Below are positions 41,086-52,110 of a DNA stretch of 64,000 nucleotides, one piece after another; positions within the stretch are counted from its first letter, which is position 1; every line of letters begins with the position of its first letter. Origin of the DNA: Streptomyces sp. NBC_01268 (GTDB taxonomy: Bacteria; Actinomycetota; Actinomycetes; Streptomycetales; Streptomycetaceae); contig NZ_CP108454.1 of the NCBI RefSeq assembly GCF_036240795.1, positions 2,666,001-2,730,000 of the forward strand, read 5' to 3'. Below the pieces are notes generated by a model that was not told where the DNA came from, made no database searches, and saw nothing but the letters and a program-made list of their open reading frames with translations. Made by a program: the position numbers and the translations under genes.

Positions 41086-42243
41086 GTGGAGCGACGCAGT
41101 TTCCTGCGTGGAGCGGTCATCGGTACGTCGGCCGCCGCCTTCGGCGGCACCTTGTGGCGCGGGGCGGCCTTCGCCGCGCCCGCCCAGCCCGGACCCGGCC
41201 CGTACGGGGCGCTCGGCGCCGCCGACGCGAACGGCATCCTGCTGCCGGCCGGCTTCACCAGCCGGGTCGTGGCCCGGTCCGGCCAGGCGGTCGCGGGCAC
41301 CTCGTACGCGTGGCACAGCGCTCCCGACGGCGGCGCCTGCTTCGCCGACGGGACGGGCTGGATCTATGTCTCGAACTCGGAGATCAACCCGGGCGGCGGC
41401 GCGAGCGCGGTGCGCTTCGACGCCTCGGGCACCGTCACCGACGCCTACCGCGTCCTGTCCGGCACCCGGCAGAACTGCGCGGGCGGCAAGACCCCGTGGA
41501 ACACCTGGCTGTCCTGCGAGGAGGTGTCGCTGGGCTACGTCTACGAGGCGAACCCGTGGGGCGGCACCAGCTACCGCCGCGACGCCATGGGCCGGTTCAA
41601 GCACGAGGCGGCGGCCGCCGACCCGGTCCGCAAGGCGGTCTATCTGACCGAGGACGAGACCGACGGCTGCTTCTACCGCTTCGTCCCCACCACCTGGGGC
41701 GACCTGTCCGCGGGCACCCTGCAGGTGTTCAAGGCCGGCACCGCGACCTCCGGCACCTTCACCTGGCAGAACGTGCCCGACCCGGACGGCTCGCCGGCCA
41801 CCACCCGCAGCCAGGTCTCCGGTGCCAAGCGCTTCAACGGCGGCGAGGGCTGCCACTACGCCGACGACACCGTCTGGTTCACGACCAAGGGCGACAACCG
41901 GGTCTGGCAGGTGAACCTGGCCGCCGGGACGTACGAGCTGGCCTACGACGACTCGCTGGTGACGGGCGGCGGCGCGCCCCTCACGGGCGTCGACAACATC
42001 ACCGGCTCCGCCTCCGGCGACCTGTTCGTCGCCGAGGACGGCGGCACCATGGAGATCTGCCTCATCACGCCGGACGACGTGGTCACGCCCTTCCTGCGGA
42101 TCAGCGGCCAGTCCGGCTCCGAGATCACCGGACCGGCCTTCTCCCCCGACGGCCGGCGCCTCTACTTCTCCAGCCAGCGCGGCACCAGCGGCAGCTCCTC
42201 GGGCGGCATCACCTACGAGGTGACCGGCCCGTTCCGGGCGTAG
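41086..42243 (+). CDS. Tat-exported PhoX/DUF839-like phosphatase-fold protein
   Basis: 385 residues, GTG start with AGGAG 7 nt upstream. Twin-arginine signal MERRSFLRGAVIGTSAAAFGG. The body is a predicted beta-propeller with PhoX-family patterns: GYVYEANPWG, YLTEDETDGCFYRFVP, FNGGEGCHYADDTVWFTTKGDNRVW, DNITGSASGDLFVAEDG. PhoX enzymes are Ca/Fe phosphatases; this shorter relative is often annotated only as DUF839 or alkaline phosphatase PhoX. Phosphate-ester hydrolysis outside the cell is plausible. The 3' end overlaps the convergent regulator gene by 31 nt. Confidence 0.86.
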   Translation: MERRSFLRGAVIGTSAAAFGGTLWRGAAFAAPAQPGPGPYGALGAADANGILLPAGFTSRVVARSGQAVAGTSYAWHSAPDGGACFADGTGWIYVSNSEINPGGGASAVRFDASGTVTDAYRVLSGTRQNCAGGKTPWNTWLSCEEVSLGYVYEANPWGGTSYRRDAMGRFKHEAAAADPVRKAVYLTEDETDGCFYRFVPTTWGDLSAGTLQVFKAGTATSGTFTWQNVPDPDGSPATTRSQVSGAKRFNGGEGCHYADDTVWFTTKGDNRVWQVNLAAGTYELAYDDSLVTGGGAPLTGVDNITGSASGDLFVAEDGGTMEICLITPDDVVTPFLRISGQSGSEITGPAFSPDGRRLYFSSQRGTSGSSSGGITYEVTGPFRA

Positions 42244-43235
42244 CAACGCGTCTCACGGGGGGTCCGGGCGCCGCCGAGCAGGGCGGCGCCCAGGGGCGTG
42301 AGGGTGTGCAGCACCGCGTTGCCGTGGCGCAGCGTGGCGACCAGGCCGGCCTCGCGCAGCACGCCCGCGTGCTGGCTCGCGGAGGCGAGGGAGACCCCCG
42401 CCCGGCGGGCCAGTTCGCTGGTGGTGCCGCCGTCGCCGATGGCGCTGAGGACGGCCGAGCGGGTGTGCCCGACGAGCTTGGCGAGCGAGGGCAGGCCCGG
42501 CTCGCGCACGGTCGGCGCCTCGCAGTGGGTGACGGGATAGACCAGCACCGGCGGCAGGCCCGGGTCGCGGAGCACGACCGGGGTGCCGCGGCAGAAGTAG
42601 GACGGCTGCAGCAGCAGCCCGCGCCCGTCGAGGTGCACGTCCCGCTCGACGGGGTAGTCGGCCTCCAGGACGGGGCTGCGCCAGCGGAGCATCGGCGGCA
42701 GCGAGGCGAGGAGTTCCTCCGCGCCCCCGTCGAGCAGGGCCCGTCCGCGCAGCGCCCGGTCGGTCTCCACCCGGGCCTGGATGTGCGACCAGTACGGTTC
42801 GACGGCGGCCCGGTGGTAGCCGCGCAGGGCCGCGACGAGCCGCCCGAGGGGCTCCGACGCGCCCTCCGCGAGGGCCCGCAGCGCGGCCGGCACGGCCGGG
42901 CGCCCGGCGCGGGTGGTGCCGAGCAGCGCGACCTCGGCGTGAATCCTGCCGGGCGGGGTCGCGCGGATCGCGTCGAGGGCCTCATCGACTCCGAGGATGC
43001 CTTGCGGCGGAGTCAGGAAGTCGGGGAAATAGCCGCGGCCCGGAACGAGCGCGGCGAGCAGCCGGGTCTCGGCGCCCAGCCGTACACGCGCTTCCGACCG
43101 CCATTCGCGGAAGACCATGGATCCGCGCCGGTCCCTTAAACGGTGAAAACTGAGAATCGTTTCCCAGAGAACGTCCGGCCGGGCGGCCATCCGGACCCCG
43201 GCCAAGTCGTTTCCGCTGAAATGAATCCGCAGCAT
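42213..43235 (-). CDS. ArsR-like winged-helix regulator with DUF5937-type N-terminal domain
   Basis: 340 residues, ATG at 43235. The N-terminus (LRIHFSGNDLAGVRMAARPDVLWETILSFHRLRDRRG) is typical of a Streptomyces-rich regulator family. The C-terminal HTH is SAIGDGGTTSELARRAGVSLASASQHAGVLREAGLVATLRHGNAVLHTLTPLG, an ArsR-like winged helix. No metal-binding Cys motif. Ligand and targets unknown. It overlaps the end of the PhoX-like gene tail to tail. Confidence 0.86.
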   Translation of the reverse strand: MLRIHFSGNDLAGVRMAARPDVLWETILSFHRLRDRRGSMVFREWRSEARVRLGAETRLLAALVPGRGYFPDFLTPPQGILGVDEALDAIRATPPGRIHAEVALLGTTRAGRPAVPAALRALAEGASEPLGRLVAALRGYHRAAVEPYWSHIQARVETDRALRGRALLDGGAEELLASLPPMLRWRSPVLEADYPVERDVHLDGRGLLLQPSYFCRGTPVVLRDPGLPPVLVYPVTHCEAPTVREPGLPSLAKLVGHTRSAVLSAIGDGGTTSELARRAGVSLASASQHAGVLREAGLVATLRHGNAVLHTLTPLGAALLGGARTPRETRCYARNGPVTS

Positions 43236-43477
43236 GGAACCCCCACCTGTGCACTCGCAACCACCCCCGACGACGAGTATGCACAGCATCACTGCACGTT
43301 ACCAGGGTGTTTCAGCCACACTTGAAAAGCCTCGCGGCGAACACAGGTCAACCGAAAAGCTGTGCGTGTCGGGCAGGAAACCTTCAGGACCGAGGTGACG
43401 TGGCGAAGACCGTGGGGGGCTTCGTCTCGTCCGGCGGCGGTCGGCGAGGTTGCGGCTCACCTGCCCGATGAAAAATG
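43236..43477. other. Gene-free spacer upstream of the ArsR-like gene
   Basis: No convincing coding frame. It should hold the promoter of the 43235 regulator. Base composition is less GC-rich than the flanking genes. The whole gene-free interval runs to 43788 and includes the hairpins listed separately. Confidence 0.5.
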
Positions 43478-43620
43478 GGCGCGGCCTCCGGGTGGGGATC
43501 CGGAGGTCGCGCCTGTCTCATTCTTTGCGAAAGTTCAACGGCGTTAGAACGTCGTTCGACAGCGCTCATTGTCGTTCAATGTCCAATAATCCAATGCCTC
43601 GCATTCGCGCATGGACTTGA
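43470..43620 (-). ncRNA. Candidate small RNA ending in a U-tailed hairpin
   Basis: On the minus strand a 14-bp hairpin (43513-43500 with 43491-43478, one G-T pair, 8-nt loop) is followed by CATTTTTC, a U-rich tail rare in this genome. No protein gene on that strand ends here, and ppdK's own terminators lie beyond 43677. The preceding about 100 nt (43515-43610) are AT-richer and rich in GTTC/GAAC inverted pieces. This suggests a short independent transcript. The 5' end is not determined. Confidence 0.35.
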
Positions 43621-43676
43621 ACAGGAACTCACATTTGCCCAACGATCATGTAACACCACACCTGGGACGAAATACG

Positions 43677-43713
43677 ACGGGGCGGACACCTCCGCACAAG
43701 GTGTCCGCCCCGT
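43677..43713 (-). terminator. ppdK distal terminator hairpin
   Basis: Perfect 15-bp stem (43677-43691 with 43699-43713) and 7-nt loop, about 75 nt past the ppdK stop. Confidence 0.85.
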
Positions 43714-43724
43714 CCCTCTTGCGA

Positions 43725-43778
43725 ACCGGAGCCGCCGCCCATCGGTCTTGAGGGTCGGGGACGGACGGCGGCTCCGGT
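43725..43778 (-). terminator. ppdK proximal hairpin
   Basis: 13-bp perfect stem ACCGGAGCCGCCG/CGGCGGCTCCGGT (43725-43737 with 43766-43778) around a 28-nt loop, 11 nt past the ppdK stop. Together with the next hairpin it forms a tandem terminator. Confidence 0.75.
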
Positions 43779-43788
43779 GGTCAGCGGG

Positions 43789-46500
<2,712 letters not shown>

Positions 46501-46739
46501 GGGTCCCGACTCCTCGACGACTCGGTTGGCTGCCCTGACGGCGAGGAACATACCCAGATCGAAGGCTTCTGGGGAGGTACGCCTACCGGTCATCCGGTCT
46601 TAACCACCCGTCCGCCAGCACATCGAAAGTAACTGATCGGTAGCTTCCGCTTTCACACCCCGAAGTCGAGTTGACTCATTTCAGGGCTTGACCGCTCAAG
46701 TGAGCGCCCAAAGGAGCATCTGCGTTCAACTCTTGAACA
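46501..46739. other. Spacer between ppdK and the dusB terminator
   Basis: No gene seen. It carries two small perfect inverted repeats: CGCTCA-AG-TGAGCG (46693-46706) and GTTCAA-CTC-TTGAAC (46724-46738). The ppdK promoter must lie here on the minus strand, but no clear -10/-35 was found. Confidence 0.5.
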
Positions 46740-46768
46740 CAAAAAGGGTGGCACTCCGTGCCACCCTT
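46740..46768 (-). terminator. Rho-independent terminator of dusB
   Basis: Minus strand: AAGGGTGGCAC-GGA-GTGCCACCCTT followed by TTTGTGTT. An 11-bp stem (46744-46754 with 46758-46768), 3-nt loop and U-rich tail, 100 nt after the dusB stop. Confidence 0.88.
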
Positions 46769-46867
46769 CAAGCGGAAGACGGGCCCGTAACATGCTCATC
46801 TGAGCACTACCCCTATCAAGGGTGGCGAGAATCACTCGCCAGGAAGGGCCCGAATCGCGGCCTCATC

Positions 46868-48004
46868 TCACCCGCCGGACGTGTCCAGCTCCGCGTCCTC
46901 GCTCACTCCGGCGCAGTCGTACGGGTCCTTCAGCCAGCCGTCCGGCAGGACAACCCGCCCATTTCCGGACGTACGCCCACGCGGGCCGTCCGCACCCACC
47001 GGCCAGGACTGGTCCAGGTCGAGCTCGCTCAACTGAGCGCTCAGTTCGTCCAGCGACGAGGTGATGGCCAGCTTCTTGCGCATCTCCGAACCGACCGAGA
47101 AGCCCTTCAGGTACCAGGCGACGTGCTTGCGGAAGTCGACGACACCGCGCGACTCGTCGCCCAGCCACTCCCCGAGCAGGCGCGCGTGCCGCACCATCGT
47201 GTCCGCGACCACCCGCAGCCCCGGCTGCGCGTACTGTCCGGTCCCCTCGAAGCCGGCCACCAGGTCGCCGAAGAGCCAGGGGCGCCCGAGGCAGCCGCGG
47301 CCCACGACCACGCCGTCGCAGCCGGTCTCGCGCATCATGCGCAGGGCGTCGTCGGCGGACCAGATGTCGCCGTTGCCGAGCACCGGGATCTCCGGCACGT
47401 GCTCCTTGAGCCGCGCGATCGCGTCCCAGTCGGCCGTGCCGCCGTAGTGCTGCGCCGCGGTCCTGCCGTGCAGGGCGATCGCGGTGACGCCCTCCTCGAC
47501 GGCGATCCGCCCGGCGTCCAGGAAGGTGATGTGGTCGTCGTCGATGCCCTTGCGCATCTTCATCGTGACCGGCAGGTCGCCCGCGTTGGTCACGGCCTCG
47601 TGCAGGATCGCCCGCAGCAGCGGCCGCTTGTAGGGAAGGGCCGAGCCGCCGCCCTTGCGGGTCACCTTCGGCACCGGGCAGCCGAAGTTCAGGTCGATGT
47701 GGTCCGCCAGGTCCTCGTCCACGATCATGCGGACGGCCTTGCCGACGGTCACCGGGTCGACGCCGTACAGCTGGATCGAGCGCGGCTTCTCGGTCTCGTC
47801 GAAGCGGATGAGCTGCATGGTCTTCTCATTGCGCTCGACCAGCGCCCTCGTCGTGATCATCTCGCTCACGAAGAGGCCCTTCCCTCCGGAGAACTCACGG
47901 CAGAGGGTGCGGAAAGGGGCGTTGGTGATGCCGGCCATCGGCGCGAGCACCACCGGGGGCTGCACGATGTGCGGCCCGATGGCGAGGGGGGAGAACGCGG
48001 TCAT
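46868..48004 (-). CDS. dusB: tRNA-dihydrouridine synthase
   Basis: 378 residues from ATG 48004 (a GTG at 48022 is in frame). FMN TIM-barrel of the Dus family: VVLAPMAGITNAPFR at the N-terminus, DLNFGCPVPKVTRKGGGSAL with catalytic Cys109, LHGRTAAQHYGG and VVGRGCLGRPWLF. It reduces uridine to dihydrouridine in tRNA D-loops with NADPH and FMN. Divergent from an MFS gene, 52 bp apart. Own terminator with U-run. Confidence 0.93.
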   Translation of the reverse strand: MTAFSPLAIGPHIVQPPVVLAPMAGITNAPFRTLCREFSGGKGLFVSEMITTRALVERNEKTMQLIRFDETEKPRSIQLYGVDPVTVGKAVRMIVDEDLADHIDLNFGCPVPKVTRKGGGSALPYKRPLLRAILHEAVTNAGDLPVTMKMRKGIDDDHITFLDAGRIAVEEGVTAIALHGRTAAQHYGGTADWDAIARLKEHVPEIPVLGNGDIWSADDALRMMRETGCDGVVVGRGCLGRPWLFGDLVAGFEGTGQYAQPGLRVVADTMVRHARLLGEWLGDESRGVVDFRKHVAWYLKGFSVGSEMRKKLAITSSLDELSAQLSELDLDQSWPVGADGPRGRTSGNGRVVLPDGWLKDPYDCAGVSEDAELDTSGG

Positions 48005-48044
48005 CCGCCCATTGTCGCGCACCGCGGAGGTCGTTAGACAGCCG

Positions 48045-48050
48045 TACTAT
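48045..48050 (+). promoter_or_regulatory. -10 element of a probable leaderless MFS gene
   Basis: TACTAT ends 6 nt before the ATG at 48057 and there is no Shine-Dalgarno; transcription would start at the ATG. No clear -35. Confidence 0.45.
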
Positions 48051-48056
48051 CCGCAC

Positions 48057-49553
48057 ATGTCCGAGCTCACACCCCAGCGGCCCACCGCCGCCCTCCTCCC
48101 CCGGCGCCGCCGGCTGCTGGTCCTGGGCATCTGCTGCCTGAGCCTGCTGATCGTCAGCCTGGACAACACCGCCCTCAACGTGGCGCTCCCCTCCATGCGG
48201 CGCGAGCTGGACGCCTCCGTCTCCGGACTGCAGTGGACCATCGACGCCTACACCCTGGTGCTCGCCTCGCTGCTGATGCTCTCCGGCTCCACCGCCGACC
48301 GGATCGGGCGACGCCGGGTCTTCACCACCGGACTCGTGCTCTTCGTCCTCGGCTCGCTGCTCTGCTCGCTCGCGCCCAGCCTGGAGGCGCTGGTCGCGTG
48401 CCGGATGGTGCAGGCGGTGGGCGGCTCGATGCTCAACCCGGTCGCCATGTCGATCATCACCAACACCTTCACGGAACCGGCCGAGCGCGCGCGGGCCATC
48501 GGCGTCTGGGGCGCGGTCGTCGGCATCTCCCTGGCGGCGGGCCCGCTGGTGGGCGGCCTGCTCGTCGGGTCGGTCGGCTGGCGGGCGATCTTCTGGGTCA
48601 ACCTGCCCATCGGCCTGGCCGCGCTGCTCCTCACCCTCCGGTACGTCCCCGAGTCCCGCGCGCCCCGCCCCCGGCGCCCGGACCCGGTGGGCCAGGTCCT
48701 GGTGGCGCTGCTGCTGGGCTCCCTCACGTACGCGATCATCGAGGCCGGCCCGCTGTTCGCGGGGGTGGCGGCCGCCGCGCTGGCCGGGATCCTGGTCTAC
48801 GAGCCGCGACGCCGCGAACCCCTGATCGACCTGCGCTTCTTCCGCAGCGCGCCGTTCAGCGGGGCCACCGTGACGGCGGTCGGCGCCTTCGCGGCGCTGG
48901 GCGGCTTCCTCTTCCTCAACACGCTCTACCTCCAGGACGTCCGGGGCCTCTCGGCCCTGCACGCGGGGCTCTTCATGCTGCCCATGGCGGCGATGACCTT
49001 CGTCTTCGCGCCGATGTCGGGGCGCCTGGTGGGGACGCGCGGACCGCGCCCCTCGCTGCTGCTCTCGGGGGCGGCGATGGCGGCGGGCTCCCTGCTGTTC
49101 GCCGCCTTCGACGCGGAGACGAGCACGCCGCTGCTCTTCACCGGGTACGTGGTCTTCGGCATCGGCTTCGGCATGGTGAACGCGCCGATCACGAACACGG
49201 CGGTGTCCGGGATGCCCCGCGCGCAGGCCGGGGTGGCCGCGGCCGTGGCGTCCACGAGCCGCCAGACCGGCCAGACCCTGGGGGTCGCGGTGGCGGGCGC
49301 GGTGCTGAGCGCGGGGCTCGCCTCCTCCCCGTACGCGGCGGCCACCGGCGATCTCGACGGCTTCGTGGCGGCGAGCCGGCCGGCCTACTGGATCATCACC
49401 GCCTGCGGCCTGTGCGTGCTCGTCGCCGGGGCGCTGACCAGCGGGGCGTGGGCGCGCGGGACGGCGGAGCGGACGGCGGCACGGCTGGCGGAGGAGGAGG
49501 AAGAAGAAGAGGGCGGCGGGGTTCAGGCGACGGCCAGGGCGTCCTCGCCCTGA
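48057..49553 (+). CDS. MFS multidrug-efflux permease (DHA2, 14-helix)
   Basis: 498 residues. N-terminal LSLLIVSLDNTALNVALPSMRREL is motif D1 of the DHA2 family. Motif A is GSTADRIGRRRVFTTG. GAVVGISLAAGPLVGGLLV is the antiporter motif C. The C-terminus is acidic (AEEEEEEEGGG) and overlaps the convergent regulator's end by 31 nt. Proton-driven export of drugs or secondary metabolites is typical of the family. Regulation not evident beyond the leaderless promoter. Confidence 0.9.
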   Translation: MSELTPQRPTAALLPRRRRLLVLGICCLSLLIVSLDNTALNVALPSMRRELDASVSGLQWTIDAYTLVLASLLMLSGSTADRIGRRRVFTTGLVLFVLGSLLCSLAPSLEALVACRMVQAVGGSMLNPVAMSIITNTFTEPAERARAIGVWGAVVGISLAAGPLVGGLLVGSVGWRAIFWVNLPIGLAALLLTLRYVPESRAPRPRRPDPVGQVLVALLLGSLTYAIIEAGPLFAGVAAAALAGILVYEPRRREPLIDLRFFRSAPFSGATVTAVGAFAALGGFLFLNTLYLQDVRGLSALHAGLFMLPMAAMTFVFAPMSGRLVGTRGPRPSLLLSGAAMAAGSLLFAAFDAETSTPLLFTGYVVFGIGFGMVNAPITNTAVSGMPRAQAGVAAAVASTSRQTGQTLGVAVAGAVLSAGLASSPYAAATGDLDGFVAASRPAYWIITACGLCVLVAGALTSGAWARGTAERTAARLAEEEEEEEGGGVQATARASSP

Positions 49554-50476
49554 GGCACGGCGGGGGCGGAAGCCCCGGCTTCCCCGTTCTCCTGCGCCGC
49601 CTCCTCCGCGAGGATCAGCGCCCGGAGCCGTTCGATCCCGGCCCGGCTCGCCTCGTCGACGGGGACGTACGTCACGAGCCGCGGCCCGGCGGCGGGGCCG
49701 AGGTACAGGTTGGTGTGCTCCAGCCTGAGCAGGCCGACGTGGGCGTTGTGGATGAGCTTGGTCCGTCCGGACTGGTCGACGACGTCGTGCCGCGCCCAGA
49801 TCTCGCGGAACTCCGGCGAGGCCGTACGGAGCCGGTGCAGCAGCTCCTTCCAGGCGGGTTCGGCGAGGTGCTCGGCCATGGCGGCGCGCAGCTTGCCCGC
49901 CAGCGAGGCGAGGACCTCGGGCAGGTCGGTGACGGCGGCGCGGAAGTCGTCGTTCGTGAACGCCAGCCAGAGGCTGTTGCGCTCCTCGCGGGGCAGCGCG
50001 TCCAGGTCGCAGAAGAGCCGGCCGAAGGTGCGGTTGTGGGCGAGGAAGTCGTAGCGGCTGTTCTGCACGGCGGCCGGGACCGGCTCCAGCTGGTCGAGGA
50101 GGCCGCGCAGCGCGGGCGTGACGGCCGGGCAGGGCGTCTCGGGGTGCGGGTCGGTCTGTCCGGCGAGGGCGAAGAGGTGGTTGCGCTCGGTGGGGTCGAG
50201 CAGCAGGGCGCCGGCGAGGGCGTCCAGGACCTGGGGGGAGACCTGGATGGGCCGCGCCTGCTCCAGCCACGTGTACCAGGTGACGCCGACGGCGGAGAGC
50301 TGGGCGACCTCCTCGCGGCGCAGCCCCGGGGTGCGGCGGCGGCGCCCGCGCGGGAGGCCGACCTGTTCGGGGCTGATCCGCTCGCGGCGGCTGCGCAGGA
50401 AGCCGGCGAGCTCGTGGCGGCGGATGTCGGGCTCGCCGGAGGTGCCGATCGCCGGTGCGGAGGTCATGACCGTCAT
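49523..50476 (-). CDS. XRE-family regulator with MmyB-like ligand domain
   Basis: 317 residues. HTH at about 20-75: ELAGFLRSRRERISPEQVGL...RTPGLRREEVAQLSAVGVTWYTWLEQAR. The pattern 'RRTPGLRREEVAQLAGVS--WYTWLEQ' defines the MmyB/MLTR family that senses fatty-acid-like ligands. The C-terminal PAS-like domain has NRYDFLAHNRTF-type sequence (QNSRYDFLAHNRTFGRLFCD). Divergent from an MFS pump, its probable target. Start uncertain between ATG 50476 and ATG 50467. Confidence 0.92.
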   Translation of the reverse strand: MTVMTSAPAIGTSGEPDIRRHELAGFLRSRRERISPEQVGLPRGRRRRTPGLRREEVAQLSAVGVTWYTWLEQARPIQVSPQVLDALAGALLLDPTERNHLFALAGQTDPHPETPCPAVTPALRGLLDQLEPVPAAVQNSRYDFLAHNRTFGRLFCDLDALPREERNSLWLAFTNDDFRAAVTDLPEVLASLAGKLRAAMAEHLAEPAWKELLHRLRTASPEFREIWARHDVVDQSGRTKLIHNAHVGLLRLEHTNLYLGPAAGPRLVTYVPVDEASRAGIERLRALILAEEAAQENGEAGASAPAVPQGEDALAVA

Positions 50477-50521
50477 GCTCCCAGGGTGCCGGGGCGCTCA
50501 GCCCGTTGCCAGGTAGTGCTT

Positions 50522-50551
50522 GTACCAGGATAAAGAGACTCTGGTACCAGG
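50522..50551. promoter_or_regulatory. Candidate operator between XRE regulator and MFS pump
   Basis: GTACCAGG is directly repeated at 50522-50529 and 50544-50551 (22 bp, two helical turns). GTACCAG (50522-50528) also forms an inverted pair with CTGGTAC (50541-50547), and CTGGTACCAG (50541-50550) is itself a palindrome. The sequence sits between the divergent starts at 50476 and 50578. Confidence 0.55.
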
Positions 50552-50577
50552 TTGAGCGAGGGCCGATCGTCGGATGC

Positions 50578-52014
50578 GTGACTACGACATCCACCCCAGC
50601 CCGTACCGCCGCGGTCGTCGACCACGCCCGGCCGGTCCTCGGCACGCTCGGCCTGTTCACCGTGCTGCTGGGCGCGGCACTGCCCCTGATCGACTTCTTC
50701 ATCGTCAACGTCGCCCTGCCGACCATCGACCACGACCTCGCCGCCGGACCGGCGCTCCTGGAACTGGTGGTCGCGGGCTACGGCCTGTCGTACGCGGTGC
50801 TGCTCGTGCTCGGCGGGCGGCTCGGCGACCTCTTCGGACGCCGCCGGCTCTTCCTCGCCGGGATGGGCGCCTTCGGCCTGACCTCGCTCGCCTGCGGGCT
50901 CGCCCCGGACGCCTGGACCCTGGTCGGCGCGCGGGTGGCACAGGGTGCCGCGGCGGCCCTGATGCTGCCGCAGGTCCTCGCGACCATTCACTCCTCGACG
51001 TCGGGCGCCCGGCACGCGAAGGCGCTGAGCCTGTACGGGGCGACCGCGGGCCTCGCGATGGTGGCCGGCCAGATCCTCGGCGGCGTGCTGGTCGCCGCCG
51101 ACGTCGCCGGCAGCGGCTGGCGGTCGATCTTCCTGGTCAACGTGCCGGTGGCGCTGCTCGGGCTGCTGCTCGCGGCCCGCTCGGTGCCCGAGACCCGCTC
51201 GGACCGGCCGGCGCCGGTGGACGTGCCGGGCACGCTCCTGCTGGCGCTGAGCCTGCTGACGCTGCTCGCCCCGCTGACCGAGGGCCGGGCGGCGGGCTGG
51301 CCGCTGTGGACCTGGCTGGCACTGGGCGCCTTCCCCTTCGCGGCCGGGGCGTTCTGGTGGGTCGAGCGGCGGGCGGACCACCGGGGCCGGACGCCGCTGG
51401 TGCCGCCGAGCCTCCTCGAGCTGGTCTCGCTGCGCCGGGGGCTGGCCGTGGTGCTGCCGCTGTCGGGCGGCTTCAGCGGCTTCATGTTCGTGATCGCGGT
51501 GGCGCTCCAGCAGGGGCTCGCGATGGGCGCGGTGGCCTCGGGCCTGGCGCTGGTGCCGATGGCGGTGGCGTTCTTCGCCGCCTCGCTGGCCGGTCCGCGG
51601 CTGGTGCGGCGCTGGGGCACCCGGGTCGTGACGGCGGGCGCGGTGTTCCAGGCGGCCGGGATCGCGCTGATCGCCTGGGCCGTGGGGCACGGCTGGTCGG
51701 AGCTCTCGGTGGCGGACCTGCTGCCGGGCATGGCGGTCGCGGGTCTCGGCCAGGGGCTGCAGCTGCCGGTGCTGTTCCGGGTGGTGCTCTCGGAGGTGCC
51801 GGGCGAGCAGGCGGGCGTGGGCAGCGGGGTCATGGTGACCACCCAGCAGTCGGCGATGGCGCTGGGCGTGGCGACGCTCGGTTCGCTCTTCCTGTCGCTG
51901 GCCTCCTCGCCGGCCGCGATGGGCACGGCGCTGACCACGACGCTGCTGGTCCAGCTGGGCGTGGTGGTGCTGACGCTGCTGCTGAGCCTGCGCCTTCCCC
52001 GGTCGGTGAAGTGA
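50578..52014 (+). CDS. MFS drug-efflux permease (DHA2-like)
   Basis: 478 residues, GTG start. GLFTVLLGAALPLIDFFIVNVALPTIDHDL is motif D1; GGRLGDLFGRRRLFLAG is motif A. MVTTQQSAMALGVATLGSLF near the C-terminus is a DHA2-type pattern. Divergent from the XRE/MmyB-type regulator, which probably controls it through the repeated GTACCAGG sites. Substrate unknown. Confidence 0.9.
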   Translation: MTTTSTPARTAAVVDHARPVLGTLGLFTVLLGAALPLIDFFIVNVALPTIDHDLAAGPALLELVVAGYGLSYAVLLVLGGRLGDLFGRRRLFLAGMGAFGLTSLACGLAPDAWTLVGARVAQGAAAALMLPQVLATIHSSTSGARHAKALSLYGATAGLAMVAGQILGGVLVAADVAGSGWRSIFLVNVPVALLGLLLAARSVPETRSDRPAPVDVPGTLLLALSLLTLLAPLTEGRAAGWPLWTWLALGAFPFAAGAFWWVERRADHRGRTPLVPPSLLELVSLRRGLAVVLPLSGGFSGFMFVIAVALQQGLAMGAVASGLALVPMAVAFFAASLAGPRLVRRWGTRVVTAGAVFQAAGIALIAWAVGHGWSELSVADLLPGMAVAGLGQGLQLPVLFRVVLSEVPGEQAGVGSGVMVTTQQSAMALGVATLGSLFLSLASSPAAMGTALTTTLLVQLGVVVLTLLLSLRLPRSVK

Positions 52015-52065
52015 CCCGGCGGGGCGCCGAGGGTGACCCGGAGGAGTGAAAAGTGAAAGTGGGAG

Positions 52066-52087
52066 TGACAGATATTGAAATCTGTCA
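52066..52087. promoter_or_regulatory. Operator-like inverted repeat upstream of the aldo/keto reductase
   Basis: TGACAGAT-ATTGAA-ATCTGTCA: perfect 8-bp arms and 6-bp centre, 24 bp before the start, with A/T-richer flanks. A natural site for the TetR protein encoded two genes on (53163). Confidence 0.7.
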
Positions 52088-52110
52088 TCGCTCATGTCAT
52101 GGTTGATGGC

